From assembly GCA_902762785.1 (NCBI GenBank), contig CACWPL010000004.1, positions 33,553-97,552 of the forward strand: DNA of 64,000 bases, in the 5' to 3' direction. The notes below the pieces were generated by a model. The model saw only the letters and a list, made by a program, of their open reading frames with translations. It was not told the DNA's origin and did not search any database. Shown piece by piece: positions 9,507 through 18,077 of this stretch. Both the position numbers and the translations under genes were made by a program. Position 1 is the first letter of the stretch. Every line of letters starts with the position of its first letter. This stretch comes from an uncultured Ruminococcus sp. GTDB taxonomy: Bacteria; Bacillota; Clostridia; Oscillospirales; Ruminococcaceae.

Positions 9507-10994
9507 ATGGAGCTAAGAAAGATCGCGGCTGCGCTGCTCACCGGCGCCCTGCTCGTGCAGGGGGCGGTGCTGCTGCCGGCAGCGGCAGAGGAGGCACAGC
9601 CGGCCACAGAGTCCGATACCTATGCGGACGGCATGTTCACCTTCCAGTATGTAGACGGCGGTGTGGCGCTGTACAGTGTGGACAGCTCGGCACTGGCCGT
9701 CAAGCTGCCGGACGAGACGGACGGCCAAAGGATCGTGGCCATCGCGGATGGCGCGTTCTACGGATGCGCGTCGCTCGAGAACGTCACGCTGGGCAAATAC
9801 GTCCGCTCGATCGGGCAGAGCGCCTTCGCCGGGTGTGATGCGCTCAAGTCCGTCACCATCCCGGACAGCGTGACCGAGATCGGGGCGAATGCTTTCAGCG
9901 GATGCTTCGAGATGACCAAGCTCACGCTCCCGGAGGGACTCACCGTCATCCCGGAGGGGATGTGCTACTACTGCACCATGCTCTCCGAGGTGGACATCCC
10001 CGCGGGCGTCACGGAGATCGGCACGGAGGCCTTCTACGGCTGCACCCAGCTCGCCGACCCCACGCTCCCGGAGGGCTTGAAGAGCATCGGCAGCTATGCG
10101 TTCGCGTTCTGCACGAACATCAGCGAGGCGCAGCTCCCCTCGTCGGTCGAGAGCATCGGCTCGGCGGTGTACTGCGGATGTGACGGCATCACGTCCTTCA
10201 CCGTCCCTGCCGACATGACCGACATGGGCACGATGAGCTTCATGGGATGCACCGCACTGGCCGCCTACGACGTCGAGCCGGGCAACACGGTCTATTCCGC
10301 GGCGGACGGCGTCCTCTACAAGGACGAGGGCAAGACGCTGCTGGCCTATCCCGCCGGCCGCCCGGACGAGCAGTTCACCATCCCGGAGGGGGTGGAGCTG
10401 ATCTACGATGCGGCGTTCTTCTATGCCTCGAACCTCAAGGAGATCGTCTTCCCGTCCACGCTGAAGAACATCGGTGCCGGTGCCTTTGAATACTGCACCT
10501 CGCTGAAAAAGCTCGAGCTCCCCGAGGGCCTCGAGAGCATCTACGAGAACGGCTTCGCGGACTGCACGTCCCTCACGAGCGTCCGTCTGCCGGATAGCCT
10601 GCAGGGCGTCGGGAACTACGCGTTCTACGCCTGCACGTCCCTCAAGTCGATCACCGTCCCGAAGAACTGCAAGACCATCGGTGACTATGCCTTCGGCTAC
10701 ACCGACGGCGACCAGGTCGATGACCAGGGCACGCCCGTGCCGGTCAAGATCGAGGGCTTCATCCAGAAGGGCGGCACGTCCATCGACTATGGCAAGCTCC
10801 TGCTCGTGGTGGTCGGCGTGGCGGCTGCGGTGGTCATCATCGTGCTGCTGGTGCGCGTCATCAAAAAGAACCAGATGACCGACGAGGAGCGCGACGCCAT
10901 CAAGGAGATCGAGGAGGACGATTACGAGGAGATCACGGACGAGCAGTCCGATGACGATGCCCCCGCGGAGACCTCTGACGACAGCGAGGCGTGA
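9507..10994 (+). CDS. BspA-type leucine-rich repeat surface protein 4
   Basis: The product is 495 aa, the last of the four-gene LRR array, 16 bp after paralogue 3 and behind AGAGGAGG. A signal peptide ends near AAA-EE. About thirteen BspA repeats follow, many with the fully conserved AF.GC..L..v.iP..v..Ig pattern, and it has the most regular repeats of the set. A membrane helix (about 430-452) leads into an acidic tail rich in Glu/Asp (EEDDYEEITDEQSDDD). The role is probably surface adhesion or recognition, inferred from the family. A hairpin at 11017-11040 closes the operon. Confidence 0.86.
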   Translation: MELRKIAAALLTGALLVQGAVLLPAAAEEAQPATESDTYADGMFTFQYVDGGVALYSVDSSALAVKLPDETDGQRIVAIADGAFYGCASLENVTLGKYVRSIGQSAFAGCDALKSVTIPDSVTEIGANAFSGCFEMTKLTLPEGLTVIPEGMCYYCTMLSEVDIPAGVTEIGTEAFYGCTQLADPTLPEGLKSIGSYAFAFCTNISEAQLPSSVESIGSAVYCGCDGITSFTVPADMTDMGTMSFMGCTALAAYDVEPGNTVYSAADGVLYKDEGKTLLAYPAGRPDEQFTIPEGVELIYDAAFFYASNLKEIVFPSTLKNIGAGAFEYCTSLKKLELPEGLESIYENGFADCTSLTSVRLPDSLQGVGNYAFYACTSLKSITVPKNCKTIGDYAFGYTDGDQVDDQGTPVPVKIEGFIQKGGTSIDYGKLLLVVVGVAAAVVIIVLLVRVIKKNQMTDEERDAIKEIEEDDYEEITDEQSDDDAPAETSDDSEA

Positions 10995-11016
10995 GCCTGC
11001 AAAACGGATAGCAAGA

Positions 11017-11040
11017 GCCCCTGGCCATGCGGTCAGGGGC
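11017..11040. terminator. Hairpin between convergent LRR operon and sigE
   Basis: A 10-bp stem with an ATGC loop (GCCCCTGGCC / GGTCAGGGGC, one G-U pair) lies between two convergent stops. The T-runs are weak on both sides; it probably serves both directions. Confidence 0.6.
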
Positions 11041-11047
11041 GCTTGTC

Positions 11048-11764
11048 TCACATCGTCACCACGCCCTCGAGGGCGGTGCGGAGCTTGCCGATGATCTTCT
11101 TCTCGAGCCGGGATATGTAGGACTGCGAGATCCCGATGACGTCGGCGACCTCCTTCTGCGTCAGCTCCCGGCGCCCGCCGAGGCCGAAGCGCAGCTCCAT
11201 GATCTGCCGCTCGCGCGGGGGGAGCGCCTGCACCGCCGCGAGGACGAGCTGCTGCTCCGAGGCCTCCTCGATGCCGCGGGAGACGATGTCCTCCTCCGTG
11301 CCGAGCACGTCCGAGAGGAGGAGCTCATTGCCGTCGCGGTCGCCGCCGAGGGGCTCGTCGATGGAGACCTCGCCCCGGTACTGCGCGGCCTTGCGCAGGA
11401 ACATCAGGATCTCGTTCTCGATGCAGCGCGAGGCGTAGGTGGCAAGGCGGATGTTCTTGTCCGGCCGGAAGGTGTTCACGGCCTTGATGAGCCCGATCGT
11501 GCCGATGGAGATAAAGTCCTCCAGGGTGGCGCCGCTGCCCTCGAAGCGCTTGGCGATGAACACGACGAGCCGCAGATTGTGGACGATGAGGGTCTGGCGT
11601 GCTTCGGGGTCGCCCTCCAAGAGACGATCGAAGACGGCGGCCTCCTCCTCGCGCGTGAGCGGCGGGGGCAAGGTGTCCGCGCCGCAGATGTAGTCCACCC
11701 GGCACGGGCGGATGCGCCCCAGGAGGCGCCGGAACAGGCGGCGGATGGCGTGGATGCAGGACAT
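11048..11764 (-). CDS. sigE: Sporulation sigma factor SigE (pro-sigma-E)
   Basis: This 238-aa mother-cell sigma factor acts early in sporulation. The N-terminal 25 or so residues are basic and amphipathic ([12 protein letters not shown]), matching the membrane-binding pro-sequence removed by Spo[21 protein letters not shown] follows, closely matching the Bacillus pro-sigma-E processing region. Region 2 ([33 protein letters not shown]) and region 4 ([22 protein letters not shown]) are intact. Start at 11764 behind AAAGGAGGAG, 26 bp after spoIIGA, as in the standard spoIIG operon. Unlike in most Clostridia, sigG does not follow it but is divergent upstream of spoIIGA. Confidence 0.95.
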   Translation of the reverse strand: MSCIHAIRRLFRRLLGRIRPCRVDYICGADTLPPPLTREEEAAVFDRLLEGDPEARQTLIVHNLRLVVFIAKRFEGSGATLEDFISIGTIGLIKAVNTFRPDKNIRLATYASRCIENEILMFLRKAAQYRGEVSIDEPLGGDRDGNELLLSDVLGTEEDIVSRGIEEASEQQLVLAAVQALPPRERQIMELRFGLGGRRELTQKEVADVIGISQSYISRLEKKIIGKLRTALEGVVTM

Positions 11765-11790
11765 AGCGATCTCCTCCTTTGGATGATGAG

Positions 11791-12621
11791 TCACCGGAGC
11801 AGCCTTGGATGGAACACCGCGGCGCGTCCGGGACGGTCGGTGACGCCGACAAGGGCGTCGATGCGGCGGGTATGGCCGTTCTGCACGACGGCGATCTGGT
11901 CCGGCCGGAACGCCCAGAGCATCCCGCTGCCGGAGACGGTCTCGAAGGGCAGCGGACGGAAGCCCTTGGCAGGCATCTCGTCCGGCAGCATCTCCGCGAG
12001 CGCCTCCCGCGGACAGATCACGACCGGGAGCCCCGTGAACAGGTCGGTGAGCACGTTGCCAGTGTCGCAGATGCCGTCGAGCAGGACGGTGCGGCCGTCC
12101 TTTTGGATGACGATCTGGGTCGGCACGTCCTCGGCGTGGCCGCGCTGGCGGATCCTGTCCCAGAGCTGGAGCGCCAGATACGCCGCGATCGTGCCGCCGA
12201 TGAGCTGCATCAGCGACAGATCCGGGTACCAGCGTCCGCCCGCATAGACCACGCGCGTGAGGCCTGCCGCGGCCATCGCCAGCAGCGCCCCGGCCAGCAG
12301 CATGCTCATCCCGAAGAGCCACACCACCTGCACCGCGAGCCGCCGCAGCGGCCGGACGCCGAACGCCGCCGCACACAGCAGCACCGCCCCCGCGATCTGC
12401 AGCGGCAGCATCGTCCACCCGGGCGGGGGCCGGAGCACGGTCAGGCAGGTCACGCAGCCGGCCGCGGCGGCCGTGAGCGCGCGTCCCGTGGAGAGGGGCG
12501 TGTGCGTGAAGCGTGCGGTCAGGCGCAGGAGCAGGAAGTTCATGTAGAGGTCGGTGACGATGAGGACGTCCAGATAGATCGTGTGGATGTGCCTCCCCCC
12601 TTTCGTGTGCTCTTTGTCCAT
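11791..12621 (-). CDS. spoIIGA: Sigma-E processing peptidase SpoIIGA
   Basis: This is the membrane aspartic-type protease that activates pro-sigma-E. Five hydrophobic segments in the N-terminal half are followed by a C-terminal protease domain with the key motif [14 protein letters not shown] (catalytic Asp in DTGN). The boundary given is the first in-frame ATG (12621), but that ATG overlaps the -10 box and would not be in the mRNA. The ribosome binding site AAAGGGGGGAGG follows it, and the residues aligning with SpoIIGA N-termini (TIYLDVLIV) come just after, with no ATG, GTG or TTG between. A non-canonical ATC start near 12588 is the likeliest explanation. Operon with sigE. Confidence 0.88.
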   Translation of the reverse strand: MDKEHTKGGRHIHTIYLDVLIVTDLYMNFLLLRLTARFTHTPLSTGRALTAAAAGCVTCLTVLRPPPGWTMLPLQIAGAVLLCAAAFGVRPLRRLAVQVVWLFGMSMLLAGALLAMAAAGLTRVVYAGGRWYPDLSLMQLIGGTIAAYLALQLWDRIRQRGHAEDVPTQIVIQKDGRTVLLDGICDTGNVLTDLFTGLPVVICPREALAEMLPDEMPAKGFRPLPFETVSGSGMLWAFRPDQIAVVQNGHTRRIDALVGVTDRPGRAAVFHPRLLR

Positions 12622-12653
12622 TATAGCACATCGCGGGCGCGAGGCGTGTCGAA
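12619..12653 (-). promoter_or_regulatory. spoIIG promoter with candidate Spo0A box
   Basis: TATAAT (12619-12624, minus strand) precedes spoIIGA without a good -35 hexamer. A perfect Spo0A box TGTCGAA (plus strand, 12647-12653) covers the place where the -35 should be. The arrangement mimics the Spo0A-activated spoIIG promoter of Bacillus. Assignment by sequence match only. Confidence 0.6.
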
Positions 12654-12677
12654 AAGGGGACGGCATCATTTTCCACT

Positions 12678-12707
12678 GTATGAGACGGCGCTGCGCGGGG
12701 CATCCTC
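12678..12707 (+). promoter_or_regulatory. Candidate sigma-F-type promoter of sigG
   Basis: GTATG (12678-12682), a 15-bp spacer, then GGGCATCCTC (12698-12707), fits the forespore consensus GYATA-N15-GGNNANNNT with one mismatch. It would give a leader of about 30 nt. Confidence 0.45.
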
Positions 12708-12743
12708 ACTGAGAAGACCCACGCGACGCGAAAGGAGGCACCC

Positions 12744-13520
12744 ATGGCATACCACAAGGTCACGATCTCCGGCATGGACACGTCCGACCTCAAGGTCATG
12801 AGCGAGGAGGAGAAGATGGCGCTCCTGCGCGAATACGGACAGACGGGCAGCAAGGCCGTGCGGGACAAGCTCATCCAAGGGAACCTGCGGCTCGTGCTGA
12901 GCATCGTCCAGCGGTTCGCAGGACGCGGGGAGGACGCGGACGACCTTTTCCAGATCGGCGTCATCGGCCTGATGAAGGCCATCAACAATTTTGACATGAG
13001 CAAGGAGGTGCGGTTCTCGACCTACTGCGTCCCGATGATCGCGGGGGAGCTGCGGCGGCATCTGCGCGACCACGGACAGATCCGCGTGAGCCGTTCCCTC
13101 CGCGACCTTGCCTATAAGGCGATCCAGGCGCGCGACCGGCTCACCCATGCCCTCGGCCGTGAGCCGGACATCGACGAGATCGCCGCCGAGGTCGGGATGC
13201 CGCGCGCGGACATCACGGTCGCGCTCGAGAGCATCAGCGACCCCATCTCGCTCTATGAGCCGGTCTATTCGGATTCGGGCGACACGCTCTATGTCATGGA
13301 TCAGCTCAGCGACCATGAGAGCGACGAGAGCTGGATCGCGCAGTTCTCGATCCGCGACGCCATCCGTGCCCTCGGCGACCGCGAGAAGACCATCCTCCGC
13401 CTGCGGTACTACCAGGGCCGCACGCAGACCGAGGTCGCCCGCGAGATCGGCATCTCCCAGGCGCAGGTCTCCCGCCTCGAGAAGAACGCCATCGCAAAGA
13501 TCAAGGCCGCTGCACAGTGA
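12744..13520 (+). CDS. sigG: Forespore sigma factor SigG
   Basis: This 258-aa late forespore sigma factor opens with the SigG-specific N-terminus [15 protein letters not shown], which separates it from SigF. Region 2 ([20 protein letters not shown]), region 3 and the region 4 helix-turn-helix ([21 protein letters not shown]) are complete. GAAAGGAGG lies upstream of the ATG. The gene diverges from spoIIGA-sigE, although in most spore-forming Clostridia sigG lies directly downstream of sigE in the same direction, so an inversion is inferred. Likely read by sigma-F from 12678-12707. Confidence 0.93.
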   Translation: MAYHKVTISGMDTSDLKVMSEEEKMALLREYGQTGSKAVRDKLIQGNLRLVLSIVQRFAGRGEDADDLFQIGVIGLMKAINNFDMSKEVRFSTYCVPMIAGELRRHLRDHGQIRVSRSLRDLAYKAIQARDRLTHALGREPDIDEIAAEVGMPRADITVALESISDPISLYEPVYSDSGDTLYVMDQLSDHESDESWIAQFSIRDAIRALGDREKTILRLRYYQGRTQTEVAREIGISQAQVSRLEKNAIAKIKAAAQ

Positions 13521-13532
13521 CCGCGCAAAAAA

Positions 13533-13559
13533 ACGCCCCATCATCATGCGATGGGGCGT
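13533..13559. terminator. Bidirectional terminator, sigG / murD operon
   Basis: A 10-bp stem (ACGCCCCATC / GATGGGGCGT) is followed on the minus strand by a run of seven T. It ends the murD-led operon and also serves sigG. Confidence 0.85.
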
Positions 13560-13584
13560 TCAGCTCGTCGAAGAGGTGTCAGAG

Positions 13585-14295
13585 TCACGGCACGGTCAGG
13601 AGCTCGGAGCCGGCGGTGCGGGTGGTCTCGGCGGCGGCGCTCGCGTGTCCCTCCGTGTCGTAGGTCACATAGAGCAGGCACTCGACCGTGCTGCCGTCCT
13701 CGGCCGGATAGTTGTACTTATAGGTCTCCTGGAGGCCCTGTCCGGCCGCATAGAGGCGGCGCAGGGGCAGGGAGCCGACGAATCCCTGCACCGTGGCAGG
13801 TGTCATGCCCGTGGTGATGCCGGAGAGCTCGATGTGCGAACGGGACCGCGTACCGTGGCCGTTTCGCCCGAGCTGACGGTAGTCATAGTAGACGACCTGG
13901 GTGATGGTATCGTTGGAGGCGGCGCAGAAGATGACCCACTGCGGCACCTCGACCCCGGCGACGGTGGTCGTCTTGGGGCTCTCGTACACATAGGGATAGC
14001 CCGCACCGACCTGGGACACGACCGCCGACTCCGACGCCGTCAGGAGCTCGATCTTCGCGGCATCCTGCGCGGCACCGACGCTCATCCCGACCTGCTCGCC
14101 GAGCTTCGTGGCATAGCGGCGGCCATTGTTCCGCAGATTCGACCGCAGTATCGACACCACGAGCATCAGCAGCAAAAAGGCGATCACCGCCAGCAGCACG
14201 ACAGCGCGCGGCGCCATCCTGCGGCGCTGCCGTTTCGCTGGCGCGGGCTGCGCGGCCTTGTTCTCAGTCTTGTTCTCGGACATGTTCTCTGCCAT
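13585..14295 (-). CDS. Single-pass membrane protein of unknown function
   Basis: The product is 236 aa and I do not recognise a family. A basic N-terminal region (KRQRRRMAPR) leads into one membrane helix (about residues 33-55), then an extracytoplasmic domain of about 180 residues with a helical start and a beta-rich body (GYPYVYESPKTTTVAGVEVPQ; TYKYNYPAEDGSTVECLLYV). The start MAENMSEN at 14295 is 8 bases after GGGGAGG; a Met two codons earlier is too close to that site. It is the last gene of the murD operon, 32 bp after the PLP lyase gene, and precedes the terminator at 13533. An envelope role is a guess from the operon leader murD. Confidence 0.7.
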   Translation of the reverse strand: MAENMSENKTENKAAQPAPAKRQRRRMAPRAVVLLAVIAFLLLMLVVSILRSNLRNNGRRYATKLGEQVGMSVGAAQDAAKIELLTASESAVVSQVGAGYPYVYESPKTTTVAGVEVPQWVIFCAASNDTITQVVYYDYRQLGRNGHGTRSRSHIELSGITTGMTPATVQGFVGSLPLRRLYAAGQGLQETYKYNYPAEDGSTVECLLYVTYDTEGHASAAAETTRTAGSELLTVP

Positions 14296-14327
14296 TTCCA
14301 TGACCTCCCCGATGGTATCAAGATGTG

Positions 14328-15602
14328 TCAGAGGGCGATGAGCCCGCTCTCGAGCAGCTCCTGTGCTGCGAGCAGGATGGAGATGCGTGCGCTGCGGTAG
14401 CTGATGCCGCCCTGCATCCACGCCGCATAGGGCGGCCGCAGGGGACCGTCCGCGCTCAGCTCGATGGAGGCGCCGTTCGTGAAGGCGCCCGCCGCCATGA
14501 TGACGGGGTCCTCATAGCCGGGCATCGGCCACGGCTCGGGCGTCACATAGGCGTCGACCGGGGAGCCCTTCTGGATGCCCCGGCAGAAGGCGCAAAGTCC
14601 CTCCGGCGTGCCGAGCTGCACGGCCGTCACGATGTCGCCGCGGTCCGCATCGGCAGCGGGCGAGCAGGGGAAGCCGAGCATCGTGAACACCTGCGAGGCG
14701 AAGACCGCCGTCTGCATGGCGTTCGCGACGGTGTCCGGCGCGAGGAAGAGTCCTTGGAACAGCTCACGGTCCATCCCGAGCGTGCAGCCGACCTCCTTGC
14801 CGAGGCCGACACAGGTCAGGCGGAAGGCGCAAAGCTCCACAAGGTCCGCGCGTCCGGCGATGTAGCCGCCCGTGCGCGCGATGCCGCCGCCGGCGTTCTT
14901 GATCATCGAGCCGATGATGAGGTCGGCGCCGACCTCGAGGGGCTCGCGAGTCTCGACGAACTCGCCGTAGCAGTTGTCCGTCATGACGATGCTCTCCGGG
15001 GAGACGGCGCGGATCGCGGCGATCAGCGTCTCGAGCTCGCCGATCGTGAACGCCTCCCGGAGCGAATAGCCCCGCGAGCGCTGGATATACGCGACCTTCG
15101 CGCCCTTGACGGCGGCCTGTACGGCGGCGATGTCCGGCTTGCCGTTCGCATCGAGATCGACGACCTCGCAGATGACGCCGAGGTCCTTGAGGGAGCCGCT
15201 GCCGGGGGTGCCGGTGAGGCCGAGGACGGGATGCAGCGTGTCATAGGGGGTGCCGGTGACGAACACGATCCGGTCGCCCGGCCGCAGCACGCCGAAGAGC
15301 GCCACACTCAGGGCATGGGTCCCGGAGACGAAATTGTGCCGCACGAGCGCGTCCTCCGCGCCGAGCACCTGCGCCCATACCTTGTCGAGCACGTCGCGCC
15401 CGACATCGCCGTAGCCGTAGCCCGTGCTCGCGCCGAAGCAGGTCTCGCTGACCTGATTCTGGGTGAACGCACGCAGCACCTTCGCGGCGTTATAGCGTGC
15501 CGTCTGGTCTATCTTCGCAAAGACCGGCGCACAGGCGGCCTCGGCCTTGTCGCCGAGCGCCTCGATGCGGGGGTCGAGGGGGAAAAATTCAGTGATCGCC
15601 AT
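14328..15602 (-). CDS. Methionine gamma-lyase family PLP enzyme
   Basis: The product is 424 aa and belongs to the PLP-dependent 'aluminium resistance / Met gamma-lyase-like' family common in Firmicutes (YnbB type). Hallmarks are SETCFGASTGYGYGDVGRD near the N-terminus, VRHNFVSGTHA in the cofactor cleft, VMTDNCYGEF (PLP Asp) and GSMIKNAGGGIA, which contains the Schiff-base Lys. The physiological substrate of the family is not settled; cleavage of a sulfur amino acid is the usual assumption. Start MAITEFFPL at 15602 behind GAAGGGAC overlaps the upstream acetyltransferase by 14 bp. Confidence 0.88.
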   Translation of the reverse strand: MAITEFFPLDPRIEALGDKAEAACAPVFAKIDQTARYNAAKVLRAFTQNQVSETCFGASTGYGYGDVGRDVLDKVWAQVLGAEDALVRHNFVSGTHALSVALFGVLRPGDRIVFVTGTPYDTLHPVLGLTGTPGSGSLKDLGVICEVVDLDANGKPDIAAVQAAVKGAKVAYIQRSRGYSLREAFTIGELETLIAAIRAVSPESIVMTDNCYGEFVETREPLEVGADLIIGSMIKNAGGGIARTGGYIAGRADLVELCAFRLTCVGLGKEVGCTLGMDRELFQGLFLAPDTVANAMQTAVFASQVFTMLGFPCSPAADADRGDIVTAVQLGTPEGLCAFCRGIQKGSPVDAYVTPEPWPMPGYEDPVIMAAGAFTNGASIELSADGPLRPPYAAWMQGGISYRSARISILLAAQELLESGLIAL

Positions 15603-16377
15603 TGTCGAGAAGTCCCTTCGTGATCTGATCGGACGCCTCTTCCCGCTCGAGCACGAACTCCTCCTCGAGGACGGTGAAACCGATCTCGCGGTAGAAGCTC
15701 TCGCGGATGTCGAGCGCGTAGAGCACGGCCGTTTTCTTGAATTGTGCCAAAAAGCCCGCCAGCCAGCGCAGGAAGACCCGTGCATGGCCGAGCCCCCGTG
15801 CCTCCGGGAGCGTCGCCACCTCGCCGACGAGGACGTGGTCGTCGATGTCGAACATGATGGTCGCGGTGGTGCTGCCCTTGTAGGTCATGACGTGGCTCAC
15901 GCCGTGACGGCAGCGGTGGGAGGTGTCGGTATACCAGAGCGGATAGTCCGCCAGATTGGGGAATCCCGCCTTGAGGATCTGGTACACATCGTCCAGCGAG
16001 GGGTTGAACTCCACGAAGGCCTCCGCCGAGGCCGCGTCCGGGTCGGGATGGAGCTCGAAGGTGGTGCGGTGGAGGGAGCGGTACCCCGGGAGCATGTCCG
16101 CGAGGAGCGCCCGCACGGGCTCGTTGCACTCCACCCGGAAGGGCTGGTGCATCGCGATGAAGCCCGCGAGCTCGTCCGCCTCCTCCTCGTCCGCGCTGAC
16201 GATCAGGATGGTGCTGTTGAAGCACAGCAGGATGCCGTCTGCCCCGACACTGAAGAATTGACAGAACGGATAATCCAGGCCATAGGCCTTATACAGGGAG
16301 TACATCTTGCGTCCCCGCCACGTTTTCCGCAGCAGGTAGGTGTTGAGGTCACATTCCCGGGTGATCTTTTTTATCAT
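15589..16377 (-). CDS. GNAT-family N-acetyltransferase
   Basis: The product is 262 aa. The C-terminal half shows the GNAT acetyl-CoA site: VGEVATLPEARGLGHARVFLRW corresponds to motif A with the R/Q-x-x-G-x-G/A loop, followed by YALDIRESFYREIGFTVLEE (motif B). The N-terminal 130 residues are an extra domain without recognised motifs. The acceptor is unknown. The start overlaps the previous stop by 4 bp (ATGA) and the stop lies inside the next gene, so it is tightly coupled within the murD operon. Confidence 0.82.
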   Translation of the reverse strand: MIKKITRECDLNTYLLRKTWRGRKMYSLYKAYGLDYPFCQFFSVGADGILLCFNSTILIVSADEEEADELAGFIAMHQPFRVECNEPVRALLADMLPGYRSLHRTTFELHPDPDAASAEAFVEFNPSLDDVYQILKAGFPNLADYPLWYTDTSHRCRHGVSHVMTYKGSTTATIMFDIDDHVLVGEVATLPEARGLGHARVFLRWLAGFLAQFKKTAVLYALDIRESFYREIGFTVLEEEFVLEREEASDQITKGLLDNGDH

Positions 16378-17015
16378 GTGTCAGGCTCCTGTTTCGGCGG
16401 GAAGAGGTGGGGCTTGTGCGCGACGGAATCCTCCTCGGTGATGGGGCGGATGGGCCTGCAGGGGACGCCTGCCGCGAGGACACCGGCGGGGATGTCGCGC
16501 GTGACCACGCTGCCCGCCCCGATCACGCTGCCGGCCCCGATCGTGACGCCGCCGCAGACCTTGACGTCACCGGCAAACCAGACGCCGTCCTCGATGGTGA
16601 TGGGGGCGCCGTATTCGAGGTCATAGAGCGACCCGTCCTCGCGCGTGCGCATCCGGCGCTCCTCATTGAGGAGGGGATGGAGGGGCGTGAGGAGGGAGAC
16701 GTTCGGCCCGAAGAACACGTCGTTCCCGATGGTGACGGGGCAGGTGTCGAGGATCGTCAGGTCGAAATTCGAGAAGCAGCGGTCGCCGAATCGCGTGTAG
16801 ATGCCGTAATCGACAAAGAGCGGGGAGGAGATATACGTCCCCTCTCCGATGTGGCCGAAGAGCGCGGTCAGCAGCTCGGTGCGGCGCGCCTCCTCGTCCT
16901 CGAAGGTGTCGTTGAACTGCTTCCAGAGGCGATGGGCGCGGCCGCGCTGTGCAGTCAGGGTCGGGTCGCTCGGGTCATAGAGCATCCCGGCCAGCATTTT
17001 TTCCTGTTCCGTCAT
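16374..17015 (-). CDS. Maltose/galactoside O-acetyltransferase-type hexapeptide enzyme
   Basis: The product is 213 aa, typical for the Maa/LacA/NodL group. An N-terminal helical mac domain (EKMLAGMLYDPSDPTL...) precedes a left-handed beta-helix of hexapeptide repeats (TIGNDVFFGPN, ITIEDGVWFAGD, VTIGAGSVIGAGSVVTRDIP). The catalytic His is in TPLHPLL. These enzymes move acetyl from acetyl-CoA to a sugar hydroxyl. In this operon it could modify an envelope sugar or detoxify sugars; neither is shown. Start behind GGAG with 9-base spacing, 3 bp after the M42 gene. Confidence 0.88.
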   Translation of the reverse strand: MTEQEKMLAGMLYDPSDPTLTAQRGRAHRLWKQFNDTFEDEEARRTELLTALFGHIGEGTYISSPLFVDYGIYTRFGDRCFSNFDLTILDTCPVTIGNDVFFGPNVSLLTPLHPLLNEERRMRTREDGSLYDLEYGAPITIEDGVWFAGDVKVCGGVTIGAGSVIGAGSVVTRDIPAGVLAAGVPCRPIRPITEEDSVAHKPHLFPPKQEPDT

Positions 17016-17018
17016 TTC

Positions 17019-18077
17019 TCATTGCTCCATTTCATGCAGGATGGGCAGCATGGCACCGGCGAGCTGGCGGCTCTGCTCGATGTCGCTGATCTGCGCGACC
17101 GTGTAGGGCGCGTGCAGGTAGCGGCAGGGGATGGAGATGGCCATGGTCTGCACGCCGCCGCGGGAGATGTGGACGCTCCCGGCGTCGTTGCCGCCGGCGA
17201 TGCGAGTCTTGGTCTGGCAGGGGATGCCGAGACGCTCGGCCTCCTGGAAAGCGGCGCGGTAGAGCCGTTTGTCGTAGATGGTCCGTCTGTCCATGAAGCT
17301 CACCACCGGCCCCTTCCCGAGGCGGCAGACGGCAGCGCCGCCCTGTACGCCGTCGAGGTCGGCGGCGGTGGTCGTCTCGAGGATGAGCGCGGTGTCCGGC
17401 GCGATCGTGTAGGCCGCCGCCTGCGAGCCGCGCAGCCCGATCTCCTCCTGGACGAAGAAGGCGAACCAGGTGTCATACGCGATCTCGCCGCGGAGCATGT
17501 CGAGCATGGCCGCGCAGCCGAAGCGGTCGTCGATGGCCTTGGAGGCCACACGGCCGCCGCCGAGGGGCGTCCATTCGCTGTAGTAGCAGACGCTGTCACC
17601 GGGGAGGATGCCGAGCTCGTCGACGGTGGCGTCATGGTCCTTCGTGCCGAGATCCACGATGAGCCCATCGGCCGTGGGCTTCTCGTCGCGCTCCTTGGCG
17701 GAGAGCAGGTGGACGGGCTTCGTCCCGACCACGCCGAGATACGGCGCATGGTCGGCACCGGCCATGGCCGGGATCTGCACGGCGCGGCCGATGACCACGT
17801 CCGGCTCGATGCCCCCGACCGGCGCGACCGCGAGGCGTCCGTCCGGCAGGACCTCGGTCACGATCAGGCCGACCTCGTCCATATGCGCCCCGATCATGAC
17901 GGTGCGCTTGGCGGGGGACTTGCCTTTTTTATGCACGAGCAGATTCCCGAGGGGGTCGGTCTTGACCTCCAGGATGTCCGGGAACTGTGCGATCTTCTCA
18001 GTGAGATAGTCCCTTACCGCGCCCTCGTCGCCGGAGATGCCGCAGAGCGCACAGAGCTCCTTCAGATACGTCAGCAT
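17019..18077 (-). CDS. M42-family metallo-aminopeptidase, second of a tandem pair
   Basis: The product is 352 aa. M42 (tetrahedral/TET) aminopeptidases are cytoplasmic two-metal enzymes that trim peptides. Metal ligands and catalytic residues are visible: GAHMDEVGL (His, Asp), IDDRFGC (bridging Asp), QEEIGLRG (general base and ligand Glu), ILETT (Asp/Glu ligand position) and the C-terminal PCRYLHAP (His). The start ATG at 18077 shares its A with the stop of the upstream paralogue (TGATG), with AGGAGG 8 bases before; a GTG 9 bp upstream is less likely. Co-translation with its paralogue may allow mixed oligomers. Confidence 0.92.
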   Translation of the reverse strand: MLTYLKELCALCGISGDEGAVRDYLTEKIAQFPDILEVKTDPLGNLLVHKKGKSPAKRTVMIGAHMDEVGLIVTEVLPDGRLAVAPVGGIEPDVVIGRAVQIPAMAGADHAPYLGVVGTKPVHLLSAKERDEKPTADGLIVDLGTKDHDATVDELGILPGDSVCYYSEWTPLGGGRVASKAIDDRFGCAAMLDMLRGEIAYDTWFAFFVQEEIGLRGSQAAAYTIAPDTALILETTTAADLDGVQGGAAVCRLGKGPVVSFMDRRTIYDKRLYRAAFQEAERLGIPCQTKTRIAGGNDAGSVHISRGGVQTMAISIPCRYLHAPYTVAQISDIEQSRQLAGAMLPILHEMEQ

